A stretch of 64,000 nucleotides of DNA, taken from Methylibium sp. (GTDB lineage Bacteria; Pseudomonadota; Gammaproteobacteria; Burkholderiales; Burkholderiaceae_C). Below the pieces are notes generated by a model. It did no database searches. It had not been told where the DNA came from and saw nothing but the letters and a program-made list of their open reading frames with translations. Numbering within the stretch: position 1 is the stretch's first letter; each line of letters opens with the position of its first letter. The position numbers and the translations under genes are program-made. Positions 49,240 to 56,979 of this stretch are shown here, one piece after another. The stretch covers positions 62,001 to 126,000 of the forward strand of contig PNNH01000076.1 of assembly GCA_013824165.1 (NCBI GenBank), given 5' to 3'.

Positions 49240-51366
49240 ATGGCAACACACGCTCTGAAACTCTCCGCTCTCGCCGCCGCCTTGCTGGCGATCCATCCTT
49301 CATTCGCGCAATCCAGCCTGCCCGCCGTCACGGTGTCCGGACGCAATGCCGATGCCCCCGTGCGCATCGGCGGCTGGGGTGACACGCCCGTCGCCAAGCT
49401 GCCGCTGCAGGCCAATGTGCTGAACAGCGAGCGCCTGCTGGATGCCGGCATCTCGAACCTGGCCGGACTGAGCCAACTCGACGCCAGCGTCGGTGATGCC
49501 TACAACTCGGCCGGCTACGTGTCCTACCTGAAGGTGCGAGGTTTCGATCTCGACAACCGCTTCAACTACCGCCGCGATGGCCTGCCGATCAGCGCCGAGA
49601 CGGCATTGGCGCTGGGCAACAAGAGCAGCATCGAGGTGCTCAAAGGCACCAGCGGCACCCAGGCGGGCACCAGCGCCCCCGGCGGCCTGGTCAACCTGGT
49701 GGTGAAGCGGCCAGACGTCCAGCTGCTGGCCCTCAGCGCCGGTGTCAGCGAGCGCGGCACGCTGGAAGCGGCGGTGGACTGGAGCCAGCGCTTCGGCACG
49801 GCCAAAGCCTTCGGCCTGCGCATCAATGCGGCCGGTGCTGCGCTGCGCCCCGAGCTCAGGGACGCGCAGGGCGAGCGCCAGCTGCTGGCCCTGGCCGGTG
49901 ATTGGCGCATCAGCCCCGATACGCTGCTGGAAACCGAATTCGAGTGGAACCGCCAGTCCCAACCCAGCCAACCCGGCATGAGCCTGCTCGGCAGCAAGCT
50001 GCCCGATGCCAAGGCCTTCGACCCGCGCCGCAACCTCAACAACCTGCCCTGGTCCCAGCCAGTGGTGTTCGACAACAGCCATGCCTCGCTGCGGTTGCAG
50101 CAACGCCTGTCGGCTGACTGGCGCGCCCAGGCGCATCTGGGTGTGCAAGAGCTCAAGACCGACGACCGCCTGGCCTTTCCCTATGGCTGCTCGGCCGAGA
50201 ACGCCTGGGACCGCTATTGCAGCAATGGCGATTTCGACCGCTACGACTTCCGCAGCGAGGGTGAGCGCCGCCGCAGCCAGGCGCTGGACCTATCCTTGAG
50301 CGGCAAGCTGGCCATGGCTGGCCTGCAACACCAGATCAGCGCCGGCCTGCTGCTGAGCCGCTACCAGGCCCACCTCGGCCCGCAGACCAACCAGCAAGTG
50401 AGCCCAGGCAATGTCTTCATCGACCAGCCCTCGCCGCCCAAGGCCGAGCCCAATGACGTCAACACCAACCGCGAAGAGCGCAGCAGCGAGCTCTACCTGC
50501 GCGACGCCGTGCAGATCGACAAGCAATGGCAGGCTTGGCTGGGCTTGCGGCACAGCCGCATCGAGCGCGAAAGCGTGCGCACCGACGGCTCGCGCGCGAC
50601 CAACTACCCCCAGAACTTCAGCACGCCCTGGCTGGGTCTGAGCTATGCCATCAACCCAACGCTGATGGCCTATGGCAGCTGGGGTGAAGGGGTGGAATCC
50701 GAAGTGGCCCCGAACCGCCGCCGCTACAGCAACCGGGGCCAGGTCTTGCCCGCCTTGAAGAGCCGCCAGTTCGAACTCGGCCTGAAGTCCGGCAGCAGCA
50801 CGGTCGACTGGTCGGTCAACGCCTTCGACATCCGCCGCCCGCTGTGGAGCGACATCGGCGCCTGTGACGACGACATCGCTGACAGCTGCACCCGCAAGGC
50901 CGACGGCTACGCGCGCCACCGTGGCCTGGAAGGCCAGGCTGATATCAAGTGGAGTGGCGGCGGCCTGCTGGCCAGCGCGATGAAGCTCAAGGCCCGCCGG
51001 GAAGCAGCCATCGATCCCGCGATGAACGGCGTGAAGCCGACCAATGTCGCCGAGACCTCGATCAAGCTCAACGCCCGGCAGCGCCTGGCCGCCTTGCCAG
51101 CACTGCAGCTCAACGCCGGCCTGGTCTACGAGGGTGCCCGCACCGTGTTGCCTGACGCCAGCCTCAGCATCCCCGCCTGGACCCGCTTGGATGCAGGCCT
51201 GCGCTACGAGCAGACACGGGGCAAGCAACTGCTGGTCTGGCGCGCCGGCGTCGACAACCTCACCGACAAGCGTGCCTGGCGCGAGTCGCCCTACCAGTAC
51301 GGCCACGCCTATCTCTACCCGCTGGCCCCCAGGACCTGGCGCGCCAGTGTTGAAGTGCAGTTGTAA
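49240..51366 (+). CDS. TonB-dependent outer-membrane receptor under a TPP riboswitch
   Basis: Outer-membrane transporter of 708 residues from the ATG at 49240, which opens a signal peptide (MATHALKLSALAAALLAIHPSFAQ); the frame runs open from a GTG at 49165. The plug (about 30-165) contains YLKVRGFDLDNRFNYRRDGLP and SIEVLKGTSGTQAGTSAPGGLVNLVVKRP, as in ferric-siderophore-type receptors. The rest alternates polar/hydrophobic strands as in a 22-strand barrel and ends RASVEVQL. Because a TPP riboswitch precedes it, the likely ligand is thiamine or a precursor/phosphate, not iron. No inner-membrane transporter gene is adjacent. Its last codons contain the -35 of the tRNA promoter. Confidence 0.9.
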   Translation: MATHALKLSALAAALLAIHPSFAQSSLPAVTVSGRNADAPVRIGGWGDTPVAKLPLQANVLNSERLLDAGISNLAGLSQLDASVGDAYNSAGYVSYLKVRGFDLDNRFNYRRDGLPISAETALALGNKSSIEVLKGTSGTQAGTSAPGGLVNLVVKRPDVQLLALSAGVSERGTLEAAVDWSQRFGTAKAFGLRINAAGAALRPELRDAQGERQLLALAGDWRISPDTLLETEFEWNRQSQPSQPGMSLLGSKLPDAKAFDPRRNLNNLPWSQPVVFDNSHASLRLQQRLSADWRAQAHLGVQELKTDDRLAFPYGCSAENAWDRYCSNGDFDRYDFRSEGERRRSQALDLSLSGKLAMAGLQHQISAGLLLSRYQAHLGPQTNQQVSPGNVFIDQPSPPKAEPNDVNTNREERSSELYLRDAVQIDKQWQAWLGLRHSRIERESVRTDGSRATNYPQNFSTPWLGLSYAINPTLMAYGSWGEGVESEVAPNRRRYSNRGQVLPALKSRQFELGLKSGSSTVDWSVNAFDIRRPLWSDIGACDDDIADSCTRKADGYARHRGLEGQADIKWSGGGLLASAMKLKARREAAIDPAMNGVKPTNVAETSIKLNARQRLAALPALQLNAGLVYEGARTVLPDASLSIPAWTRLDAGLRYEQTRGKQLLVWRAGVDNLTDKRAWRESPYQYGHAYLYPLAPRTWRASVEVQL

Positions 51367-51390
51367 AGCACCAAAAACTCTGGCTATAAT
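51361..51390 (+). promoter_or_regulatory. Promoter of tRNA-Asn genes
   Basis: TTGTAA (51361-51366), 18-bp spacer, perfect TATAAT (51385-51390), 12 bp before the first tRNA. The -35 overlaps the final codon and stop of the receptor gene. Confidence 0.7.
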
Positions 51391-51402
51391 GCAAGGCTCT
51401 GT

Positions 51403-51478
51403 TCCTCGATAGCTCAGTCGGTAGAGCGCCGGACTGTTAATCCGTAGGTCCCTGGTTCGAGCCCAGGTCGAGGAGCCA
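51403..51478 (+). tRNA. tRNA-Asn(GTT), first copy
   Basis: 76 nt from TCCTCGA to the encoded CCA. Acceptor stem TCCTCGA/TCGAGGA pairs fully; D-arm AGCTCAGTCGGTAGAGC, anticodon loop CTGTTAA (anticodon GTT) and T-arm GGTTCGAGCC are canonical. Identical over its whole length to the copy at 51541. Confidence 0.97.
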
Positions 51479-51540
51479 GAATTTCAGCTGCAGCGGTACG
51501 GATCCGCTGCCGCAAGCAGACACAAAAACTACCGGTCAAT

Positions 51541-51616
51541 TCCTCGATAGCTCAGTCGGTAGAGCGCCGGACTGTTAATCCGTAGGTCCCTGGTTCGAGC
51601 CCAGGTCGAGGAGCCA
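51541..51616 (+). tRNA. tRNA-Asn(GTT), second copy at the element border
   Basis: Identical to the first copy, 62 bp downstream. The spacer holds a GCAGCGG/CCGCTGC hairpin (51490-51510), perhaps a processing signal. The 3' half (51575-51616) is also the coding end of the convergent serine recombinase, so this tRNA is the probable integration target and its 3' half probably belongs to attL. Confidence 0.97.
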
Positions 51617-53152
51617 CTTGTGCTTGCTATGAACCGGAGTGCCGTCCATCTGGACAAGGCACTCCGGTTTGTAGTGCACCACCACTTCGTCGTCTTTCAC
51701 GACGATCATTTGTGCGATCGAGGCGATCAAGCCACGTAGCGTTTTCGCGTCATCGCATCCCATCACCGTCGCCCGGAAGATCTCCGCGGCTTCATCGGCT
51801 GAGACGTCCAGCGGCCCCAGGGTCGGTTCTGGCTCGTTCTCAAGCGAGACCAGCGCCTTTTCGGCCTGGCTGATCTGTTCGTTGATCTTCTTCAGCCTCG
51901 GGCCGAGCTCGTTGATGCCAGGGGCATCCGTGCCCTGCAGCTCGATCACGTCGAACAGCTTGTTGCGCCTGGCTTCGGCGGCTCGAAGTTCCAGCACCAG
52001 GCTGGTCCGGCGCGTGGCGCGCTCCTTGACCCAGCGCGCTGCGGCGTCATCAAGCTGGCGCAGCACGCCTTCGATCATTTGGCGGTTCAACAGCTTGTCC
52101 AGCAGCTCCTGAAGCAGCCACTGCTCGAAAGGCTCAGCACGCATCCGGGGGAATCCACAGGCGCAGCCTTGCAGATTCTCTCGGCAGGCGTAGTAGCTGT
52201 AGACCTTGCCGCCGCGGCCCGTGCCGGTGGCGATCTGCAGCGATGCGTTGCACAAGCCACAGCGCAGCAAGCCTGTGAAGAGGTGGTTGCTGTTCGCCGC
52301 ACCGCGTTCAATGGCCGGGGCGCGGCCGCTCATCGCTTCCTGCACGGCCTGGAAGGCCTCGGCGGCGATCAATGGCTCATGCGCCTGCACGCGCACCCAG
52401 TCAGACTCTGGCCTGAGCTTGCGGCGCTTGCGGTCGAAGCGGTTGTAGACGACGGTTCCCATATAGACCTCACTGTTCAGCATGTGCAGCACGGTGCCCT
52501 TGTGCCAGCGCCGGTTGCGCGTCATCAGGCCCTGCGCGTTCAGGCGCTCGGCGATCAATTTGGCGCCGATTCCGTTGCCGGCCCACTCAAAGATCATTCG
52601 AACGATGGCCGCTTCGCGCTCCAGCGGTACCAGACACCGCCGATTGCTGCCGTCGACGGCCTGCGCCTCATATCCGAAAGGCGCCCGGCCACCCATGAAG
52701 AAGCCCTCGCGGGCGGCGGCCATCATCGAGCGCTTGGTATCGGCCGAGACCTGTCGCGAGTAGCTTTCATCGATCACCTGCTGGAAGCTGTCCAGCATCC
52801 AGCCTTCGTGAGAGTCCAGATCGATCGAGGACTGCGCGTAGGCGATCTTGGTGCCGTAACCCGCCAGCTCGCGCTTGTATGCGATCGCGTCAGCCTGGTC
52901 GCGCGCGAATCGCGAGCTGGACCAGCAGATGAAGTAGTCGACATCACCCACAGCACAGCGGTTGATTGCCGTGCGGAAGCCCGGGCGGGCGTCGGTGGTA
53001 CCGGATATGCCCTCGTCGCGAAAAACGTGCAGCACCGCGGCGTTCAGTGCCTCGGCCTTGTTCCGGCAACTCTCGATCTGGCTGTCGATGGACAGGCCCT
53101 CTTCAGCCTGGCGGTCGGTGCTCACCCGCGCATAAATCACAGCTCGTTTCAT
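51575..53152 (-). CDS. Large serine recombinase (integrase)
   Basis: Site-specific recombinase of 525 residues. The N-terminal resolvase domain has the catalytic Ser in YARVSTDRQ (about residue 10) and SRFARDQADA; the Recombinase domain spans about 155-275 (GRAPFGYEAQ...LIAERLNAQG, MLNSEVYMGTVVYN); a zinc ribbon follows with CGLCNASL and later cysteines, then a coiled-coil (about 395-450). The last 14 codons (KWLLDLGSNQGPTD and stop) are the complement of the tRNA-Asn 3' half, so the protein's end and the attachment site evolve together. It is the second gene of a two-gene unit, starting within the stop of the preceding gene (ATGA at 53149-53152). Confidence 0.93.
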   Translation of the reverse strand: MKRAVIYARVSTDRQAEEGLSIDSQIESCRNKAEALNAAVLHVFRDEGISGTTDARPGFRTAINRCAVGDVDYFICWSSSRFARDQADAIAYKRELAGYGTKIAYAQSSIDLDSHEGWMLDSFQQVIDESYSRQVSADTKRSMMAAAREGFFMGGRAPFGYEAQAVDGSNRRCLVPLEREAAIVRMIFEWAGNGIGAKLIAERLNAQGLMTRNRRWHKGTVLHMLNSEVYMGTVVYNRFDRKRRKLRPESDWVRVQAHEPLIAAEAFQAVQEAMSGRAPAIERGAANSNHLFTGLLRCGLCNASLQIATGTGRGGKVYSYYACRENLQGCACGFPRMRAEPFEQWLLQELLDKLLNRQMIEGVLRQLDDAAARWVKERATRRTSLVLELRAAEARRNKLFDVIELQGTDAPGINELGPRLKKINEQISQAEKALVSLENEPEPTLGPLDVSADEAAEIFRATVMGCDDAKTLRGLIASIAQMIVVKDDEVVVHYKPECLVQMDGTPVHSKHKWLLDLGSNQGPTD

Positions 53153-54153
53153 GGGTTCCTCACTCTAGTTTTTGTCATCAGGCGCGTCAGCTGACGAAGG
53201 CTCAGCCGCTCACCCAGTTCAGCACTCACCATGCGATAGACCTCGCGGGCGGGAAGTCCAGCAGCTACGAGGGTTTCGATGTACCGATTCCGCTGGTAGC
53301 GCTCAAAGCTGCTGTACTGACGCAGGTGCAGCTCGATCAGGTTGTCGCGGTTGCGCAAGCCAGGATCTGCGGACCACTCTGCCCACGAAGCCACAAAGGC
53401 GTCGTAGCCGATCAGCCGGGCCACGGCCAGCCAGGTCGACGTCAGACCGATCGCAGCGAGCTCACCGATGCGAGGATCACCCTGCAGGCCCTTGCGGCTG
53501 GCCGCAGCCTTGGCGGTGCGCGCGGCCTCGGCCTTCAGAGCGTGCTCCAGTTCGCCCGGGAATAGATCTGGCTTCGCAGGATCCGCGACCACAGTCCGGA
53601 TGCGATCGATCAGGTAGGCACTCAGCGCAGTGTTCGGCGCTCGGCCAGCATCGGCTTTGCGACAAGCTGTCGCCAGTTCCTTAACCGACTTGTAGCTGCA
53701 CTCATGCCCGAGGTGGGAGCGCAGCAGACCGTGAATCTCGCGCGACCCGAAGCCAAGATTGACCAGGCGGCGAACGTAGGCCCGGCGCTGCATGTCCTCG
53801 TACCAGTGGAAGCCGCGAATCACCAACACGATGCGGCGGTCATCGGTCTGCACATCGTCGTCGGCCGACAGCGTGCGCCACAGGTTCATCCAGGCGTCAT
53901 AGCCGATCCGATGCGCCAGCCGAAGCCAGACTTGGGCGAGGCCGATTTCCGACAGCTCGCGAAAGCGAGGGTCGCGCGAAAGTTCTGGAGCAATGCATCC
54001 ATCCAGGTACCCACCTCCCCCCCTGCCGGGGGCCGGGCGGCCTTGCCGACCCCCCACCACCCCCGGCCGGGGGGGCGCAGGCTGGACGGGCGGCAGCTCA
54101 AACAGCAGCTGCTGACCTGGCTCGCCGCTCCCACTGCGTACATCACTGCCCAT
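53149..54153 (-). CDS. Unrecognised protein with a tandem ~100-residue domain, coupled to the serine recombinase
   Basis: Not recognised. The start at 54153 (MGSDVRSGSGEPGQQ) follows CAGGGGGTGGCT; the frame extends to 54219. The 334-residue product has an N-terminal Pro/Gly-rich linker (about 15-50), domain A at 61-160 and domain B at 226-325. A and B align end to end without gaps, about 37 identities per 100 by hand: DPRFRELSEIGL/DPRIGELAAIGL, IGYDAW/IGYDAF, E-D-M-Q-R-R-A-Y/E-R-Y-Q-R-N-R-Y, SREI/AREV. The second half of each repeat looks like a helix-turn-helix (RRLVNLGFGSREIHGLLRSHLG), so DNA binding is plausible. An ATGA overlap couples it to the recombinase, suggesting an accessory or directionality factor; that is inference. 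Confidence 0.8.
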   Translation of the reverse strand: MGSDVRSGSGEPGQQLLFELPPVQPAPPRPGVVGGRQGRPAPGRGGGGYLDGCIAPELSRDPRFRELSEIGLAQVWLRLAHRIGYDAWMNLWRTLSADDDVQTDDRRIVLVIRGFHWYEDMQRRAYVRRLVNLGFGSREIHGLLRSHLGHECSYKSVKELATACRKADAGRAPNTALSAYLIDRIRTVVADPAKPDLFPGELEHALKAEAARTAKAAASRKGLQGDPRIGELAAIGLTSTWLAVARLIGYDAFVASWAEWSADPGLRNRDNLIELHLRQYSSFERYQRNRYIETLVAAGLPAREVYRMVSAELGERLSLRQLTRLMTKTRVRNP

Positions 54154-54283
54154 AGCCACCCCCTGCACATAGAGCCGCACCAAGCACTGCACTGCGCACT
54201 TCATCAAAGCACGCAGCACAACCCATCTGTAACCATGACTGAGTTAGCCCGCTCTTGTTACAGTTTTGGAGCACGCTCGAAAT

Positions 54284-54339
54284 CACAACGCTCTCCCATG
54301 GATAGAGCACTACGCCACAGTGACGCACTCTGCGTTGTG
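54284..54339. repeat. Nested inverted repeats between recombinase modules
   Basis: CACAACGC (54284-54291) and GCGTTGTG (54332-54339) enclose a smaller GCTCT (54290-54294) / AGAGC (54304-54308). They lie in the 235-bp gene-free gap between the duplicated-domain gene and the tyrosine recombinase. They could be operator or recombination sites; no other feature is seen in the gap. Confidence 0.4.
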
Positions 54340-54388
54340 TAGCCATGCGGGGCGGACGGATGCGCATCGATGGGGCTCCTGCGCTGGG

Positions 54389-55387
54389 TCAGAGCCGCTT
54401 GAGCAGCTCGCTGACGGGGGTCTTGATCTTGGCCAGCGGGCCGCTCTCGTCGACGATGCGCGTCTTGCGCCGCATGCTCATCGAGTCATAGATCGCCGTG
54501 GTCTTGGGGTCAACGTGGCCGAGCAGCTCGCCACGCATCGTGGTGCTCACCTCGTCCTCGGCCAGCTCGGTGCCGTAGAGGTGCCGGAAGGCGTGAGGGT
54601 GGCGCTCAGCACGGGGCACGCCAACCTGCTCGCCATAGCGCTGGATCAGCCGCCACACGCTCTGCCTGGTCAGCCGCACGGCCTCGCCTCGGTACTCATG
54701 CTCAGGCACGTGCGTGTTGCGGGCGTTGACGAAGAGCACCTTGTCCGGCTGCCCTGCCACCTCGACCTCACGGTCGACCTCGCGCAGCCCATCGTGATCG
54801 AGATACAGGCGCAACAAGGCCTCCGCCTCACGCGGCACCGGCACGATCCGCGTCTTGCCACCCTTTTCTGTGACGCGCACCACCAGGCGCACCTTGTCCC
54901 CGATCTGTCCATTGCGGATGTCCCCCTCGTTGAGGGCGCACAGGCCTGAGACGCGCAGACCGCAGCCAATCAGCAGGGCCAGGATGACGGCATCGCGCAG
55001 GCCCATGAAAGTGTTGAGATCCGGCGCCCACATCAGCCGCTCGGCATTGGCCAGGCTCAGCGCCTCTGGCAGCGGCTTGCCGGCGCGCGGCTGGCGAATA
55101 TCGGCCGCCGGGCTGCTGCCGACGTGGCCACGCTTCTCGGCCCAGGCATACAGCCCGCGCACCGCGCTGATGTAGGGCTTGCGGCTGCGCGCCACCACCC
55201 CCCGCTTATGCAGCCACAGGCCGCAGAAAGCCTCCAGCTCGCCGGCGTCTGCCTGGGCCATCGGCCGGCCCACCAAGAACTCAGCCAGGCGGGCAAACAC
55301 CATGCGGTAGGCCTCCAGCGTCCGCGGCCGCCGCCCATTGCTGGCCAGGAACGCCAGATAACCCTCGACCAGGCCGGAATCCGTCAT
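54389..55387 (-). CDS. Tyrosine recombinase / phage-type integrase
   Basis: Tyrosine recombinase of 332 residues from the ATG at 55387 (MTDSGLVEGYLAFLASNGRRPRTLEAYR), which has TGAGGACC before it; an in-frame ATG at 55417 is less likely. A SAM-like N-terminal DNA-binding domain (about 5-90) precedes the catalytic domain. Catalytic residues: Arg in GCGLRVSGLCAL, Lys/beta-hairpin region TEKGGKTRIVPV, H-x-x-R in HPHAFRHLYGTEL, His in LLGHVDPKTTAIY with the nucleophilic Tyr in that motif. Domain pattern is XerC/D-like more than P2/lambda-like. A second integrase chemistry beside a serine integrase is unusual and hints at dimer resolution or a nested element. Confidence 0.92.
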   Translation of the reverse strand: MTDSGLVEGYLAFLASNGRRPRTLEAYRMVFARLAEFLVGRPMAQADAGELEAFCGLWLHKRGVVARSRKPYISAVRGLYAWAEKRGHVGSSPAADIRQPRAGKPLPEALSLANAERLMWAPDLNTFMGLRDAVILALLIGCGLRVSGLCALNEGDIRNGQIGDKVRLVVRVTEKGGKTRIVPVPREAEALLRLYLDHDGLREVDREVEVAGQPDKVLFVNARNTHVPEHEYRGEAVRLTRQSVWRLIQRYGEQVGVPRAERHPHAFRHLYGTELAEDEVSTTMRGELLGHVDPKTTAIYDSMSMRRKTRIVDESGPLAKIKTPVSELLKRL

Positions 55388-55419
55388 TTTTGGGGTCCTC
55401 AGGGGGGGTACAGGCATTT

Positions 55420-55790
55420 AACCCGTGGATGCGTGGATGCCCCATTTTATAACCATGAAAACCCAATAACGACGCGGGTTTGCGGGCGATTCCCAATCCA
55501 CGGATAACCCGTGGATGCCACCTCCAACCCGTGGTTACAAAACTGACACGCATTCTTGACCTGTGGATATGGTCATTCCCTCAAATCCCCTCTTTCTCTT
55601 CTCTTTTATCAATCAAATCAGATAGATAGATAAGAACAAGAGGCGAGTATCAAAAAACACAGCCCGTGGAAAAAACAAGCCAACCCGTGGAAAAACAAAC
55701 TGAACCCGTGGACTCAAAAACAGGCAATACCCAGCGGCTTCATAGAGGCCGAATAGAGAAAACCTATTTGTAACCACGGGTCCACGGGTT
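55420..55790. repeat. Iteron array (AACCCGTGG) upstream of the tyrosine recombinase
   Basis: The gene-free stretch 55388-56035 holds AACCCGTGG-type repeats at 55420, 55506, 55526, 55661, 55682 and 55703 (direct; 55661 reads AGCCCGTGG) and at 55772 and 55781 (inverted). Start-to-start spacing is 21 bp between the last three direct copies and 20 bp between 55506 and 55526. A perfect ATCCACGG/CCGTGGAT palindrome lies at 55496-55516. TGTGGATAT (55562-55570) differs in one base from a DnaA box and adjoins an AT-rich tract with GATA repeats (about 55580-55640). This is the layout of an iteron origin, or of arm sites for the integrase or a partition site. 55791-56035 holds nothing recognisable. Confidence 0.8.
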
Positions 55791-56035
55791 CTAGCCGCTG
55801 CGCCCGCCTTGTTTCTGAGAATTTGCACGCTGGGCGGCCATCAACCCCCTGGCTTGGCTGTTGGCCGCAGCACGAACCACCTTGTGGGGTGCGGGGAGAG
55901 ACAGGCAAAGGGCATGCGCATGCCGCCCCAGATCCACCAGGCTCAGCCAAAGCCCCGCAAGGAAGCGCGAGGGCCACCAGGCGCGCGCAAAAAAGCCCGG
56001 CTGGGCCGGGCTGGAGTCGCGGGCGGGGGCAGTGC

Positions 56036-56368
56036 TCAGCCCGGCCTGGCCAGCCGCTGCTGGGCCAGCGTGCGCAGCACCGGATTGCCCGGCAGCCCGT
56101 CCCATTCCACGATGGTCAGCACGTCGCCGGGTGTAAAGAGCCGCAGCCCGTCCACATCGTTCACCTGCCAGCCGCGCTCAGCGCAGGTGCGCGCCACGGC
56201 CTTGGCATCGCCCGAGTCGGCAAACAGCGCCAGCACCTGGTCGTGCATGCTCAGCTCCTCGCTGCGCAGCAGGATGGAACGCTGCGCGTCGAACAGCGCC
56301 TCCTGCTGCCGCAGCAAGCGCGCATGCGCCCGGCCCAGCGCGTCCATCACGCCCGGCAGCGCATTCAC
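56036..56368 (-). CDS. Small unknown phage-type protein
   Basis: Not recognised. The 110-residue product begins MNALPGVMDALGRAHARLLRQQEALFDAQRS, an amphipathic helix, and continues with a compact domain containing DAKAVARTCAERGWQVNDVDGLRLFTPGDVLTIVEWDG. It has no signal peptide. The start overlaps the stop of the next upstream gene (ATGA, 56365-56368), so they form a coupled pair; the pair ends before the iteron region. GC content and codon use match the rest of the element. Function unknown; possibly a regulatory or anti-host protein. Confidence 0.65.
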   Translation of the reverse strand: MNALPGVMDALGRAHARLLRQQEALFDAQRSILLRSEELSMHDQVLALFADSGDAKAVARTCAERGWQVNDVDGLRLFTPGDVLTIVEWDGLPGNPVLRTLAQQRLARPG

Positions 56369-56679
56369 AGCGCCACCTCGATGCCCAGCGCCGCGGCGGT
56401 GCCCAGCAAGCCGTCGTGGGCCAGATCCAGGCGGGCGCAGGCGCCCTCCAGCAGCGTGGCCAGGCCGGGGGCGCAGCCCTGGGCCAGCAGCGTGGCGTCG
56501 TCGCTCTGCTGCAGCAGGCGGGCCAGCATGGCCACACCCTCGCGGCCACAGCGCAGGTCTTGCACGATGGTGAGGAACTCTTCGTGCATCACCACCGGCT
56601 CATCATCGTCGTCGACGGGCGGGCGCGGCAGGCCCAGCGTCTGGGTGCCCAGCAGATCAGGGGGGATGGTTTCAGGCAT
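56365..56679 (-). CDS. Small helical protein, 'HEE' family member 1
   Basis: Unrecognised 104-residue protein; the start at 56679 (MPETIPPDLLGTQ) has GGAGG 7 nt upstream. After an acidic linker (PPVDDDDEPVV) comes a helical unit HEEFLTIVQDLRCGREGVAMLARLLQQSD...LATLLEGACARLDLAHDGL. The same layout (HEE or LEE start, a variable helix, an LL doublet, then a D/Q-rich amphipathic helix ending in a Leu-rich stretch) recurs in the products at 62874 and 63702. Such tiny proteins are common in prophages of pseudomonads and Burkholderiales, with no known role. It is coupled to the 56036 gene. Confidence 0.7.
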   Translation of the reverse strand: MPETIPPDLLGTQTLGLPRPPVDDDDEPVVMHEEFLTIVQDLRCGREGVAMLARLLQQSDDATLLAQGCAPGLATLLEGACARLDLAHDGLLGTAAALGIEVAL

Positions 56680-56711
56680 GGGTGCCTCCGATTGGGTCAG
56701 TTGCAATCGGG

Positions 56712-56737
56712 GGCCACCCCCTTCCAAAAGGGTGGCC
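56712..56737. other. Hairpins in a 351-bp gene-free stretch
   Basis: GGCCACCC / GGGTGGCC is an 8-bp perfect stem with a 10-nt loop. The stretch 56680-57030 has other stems (for example GCCGC...GCGGC near 56860) and no convincing gene. It may encode a structured RNA or only leader sequences of the flanking genes. Confidence 0.4.
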
Positions 56738-56944
56738 GCCCAAGACGGGTTGGAAGACCGGTGACCCAGCGGAGGCTGTTAGCCGGCGAGCCTTGCGGCT
56801 CCCCGTCCGGGCGGCCCTTGATCGTCAAACGCGCAAGGGTGTCCAGAAACGGCAAAGCCGCATTGTCTGCGGCCTTGGTGCCGCTGGGTCGATTCGGGCT
56901 TCCAAACCCGGCTGACTGGTGTCAGCGCCTTTAATGTACCTCAT

Positions 56945-56979
56945 GAAAGGCGCAGTGCGCAATGCGCCTTTCCTACAAT
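56945..56979 (+). promoter_or_regulatory. Large palindromic operator and -10 of the lipoprotein gene
   Basis: GAAAGGCGCA (56945-56954) and TGCGCCTTTC (56963-56972) form a perfect 10-bp inverted repeat with an 8-bp spacer. A third arm, GCGCCTTT, lies at 56925-56932. TACAAT (56974-56979) follows directly as a likely -10; no good -35 is seen. A repressor could cover the promoter. Function is inferred. Confidence 0.6.

Noticed and set aside
51479-51540. Possible third tRNA or attachment core between the tRNA-Asn copies.
   Set aside because: The spacer has only a 7-bp hairpin and no cloverleaf; it shares no sequence with the tRNA 3' end.
54001-54080. G/C-run region that could be read as a quadruplex or terminator.
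   Set aside because: It encodes the Pro/Gly-rich linker of the tandem-domain protein; a similar run encodes the Pro/Gly tail of the portal protein, so coding explains it.
55615-55640. GATA microsatellite.
   Set aside because: Only about four units; too short to report separately from the AT-rich part of the iteron region.
55613-55828. 71-codon minus-strand frame over part of the iterons.
   Set aside because: Its repeated PRV/PRA residues simply translate the AACCCGTGG repeats; no ribosome-binding site and a skewed composition.
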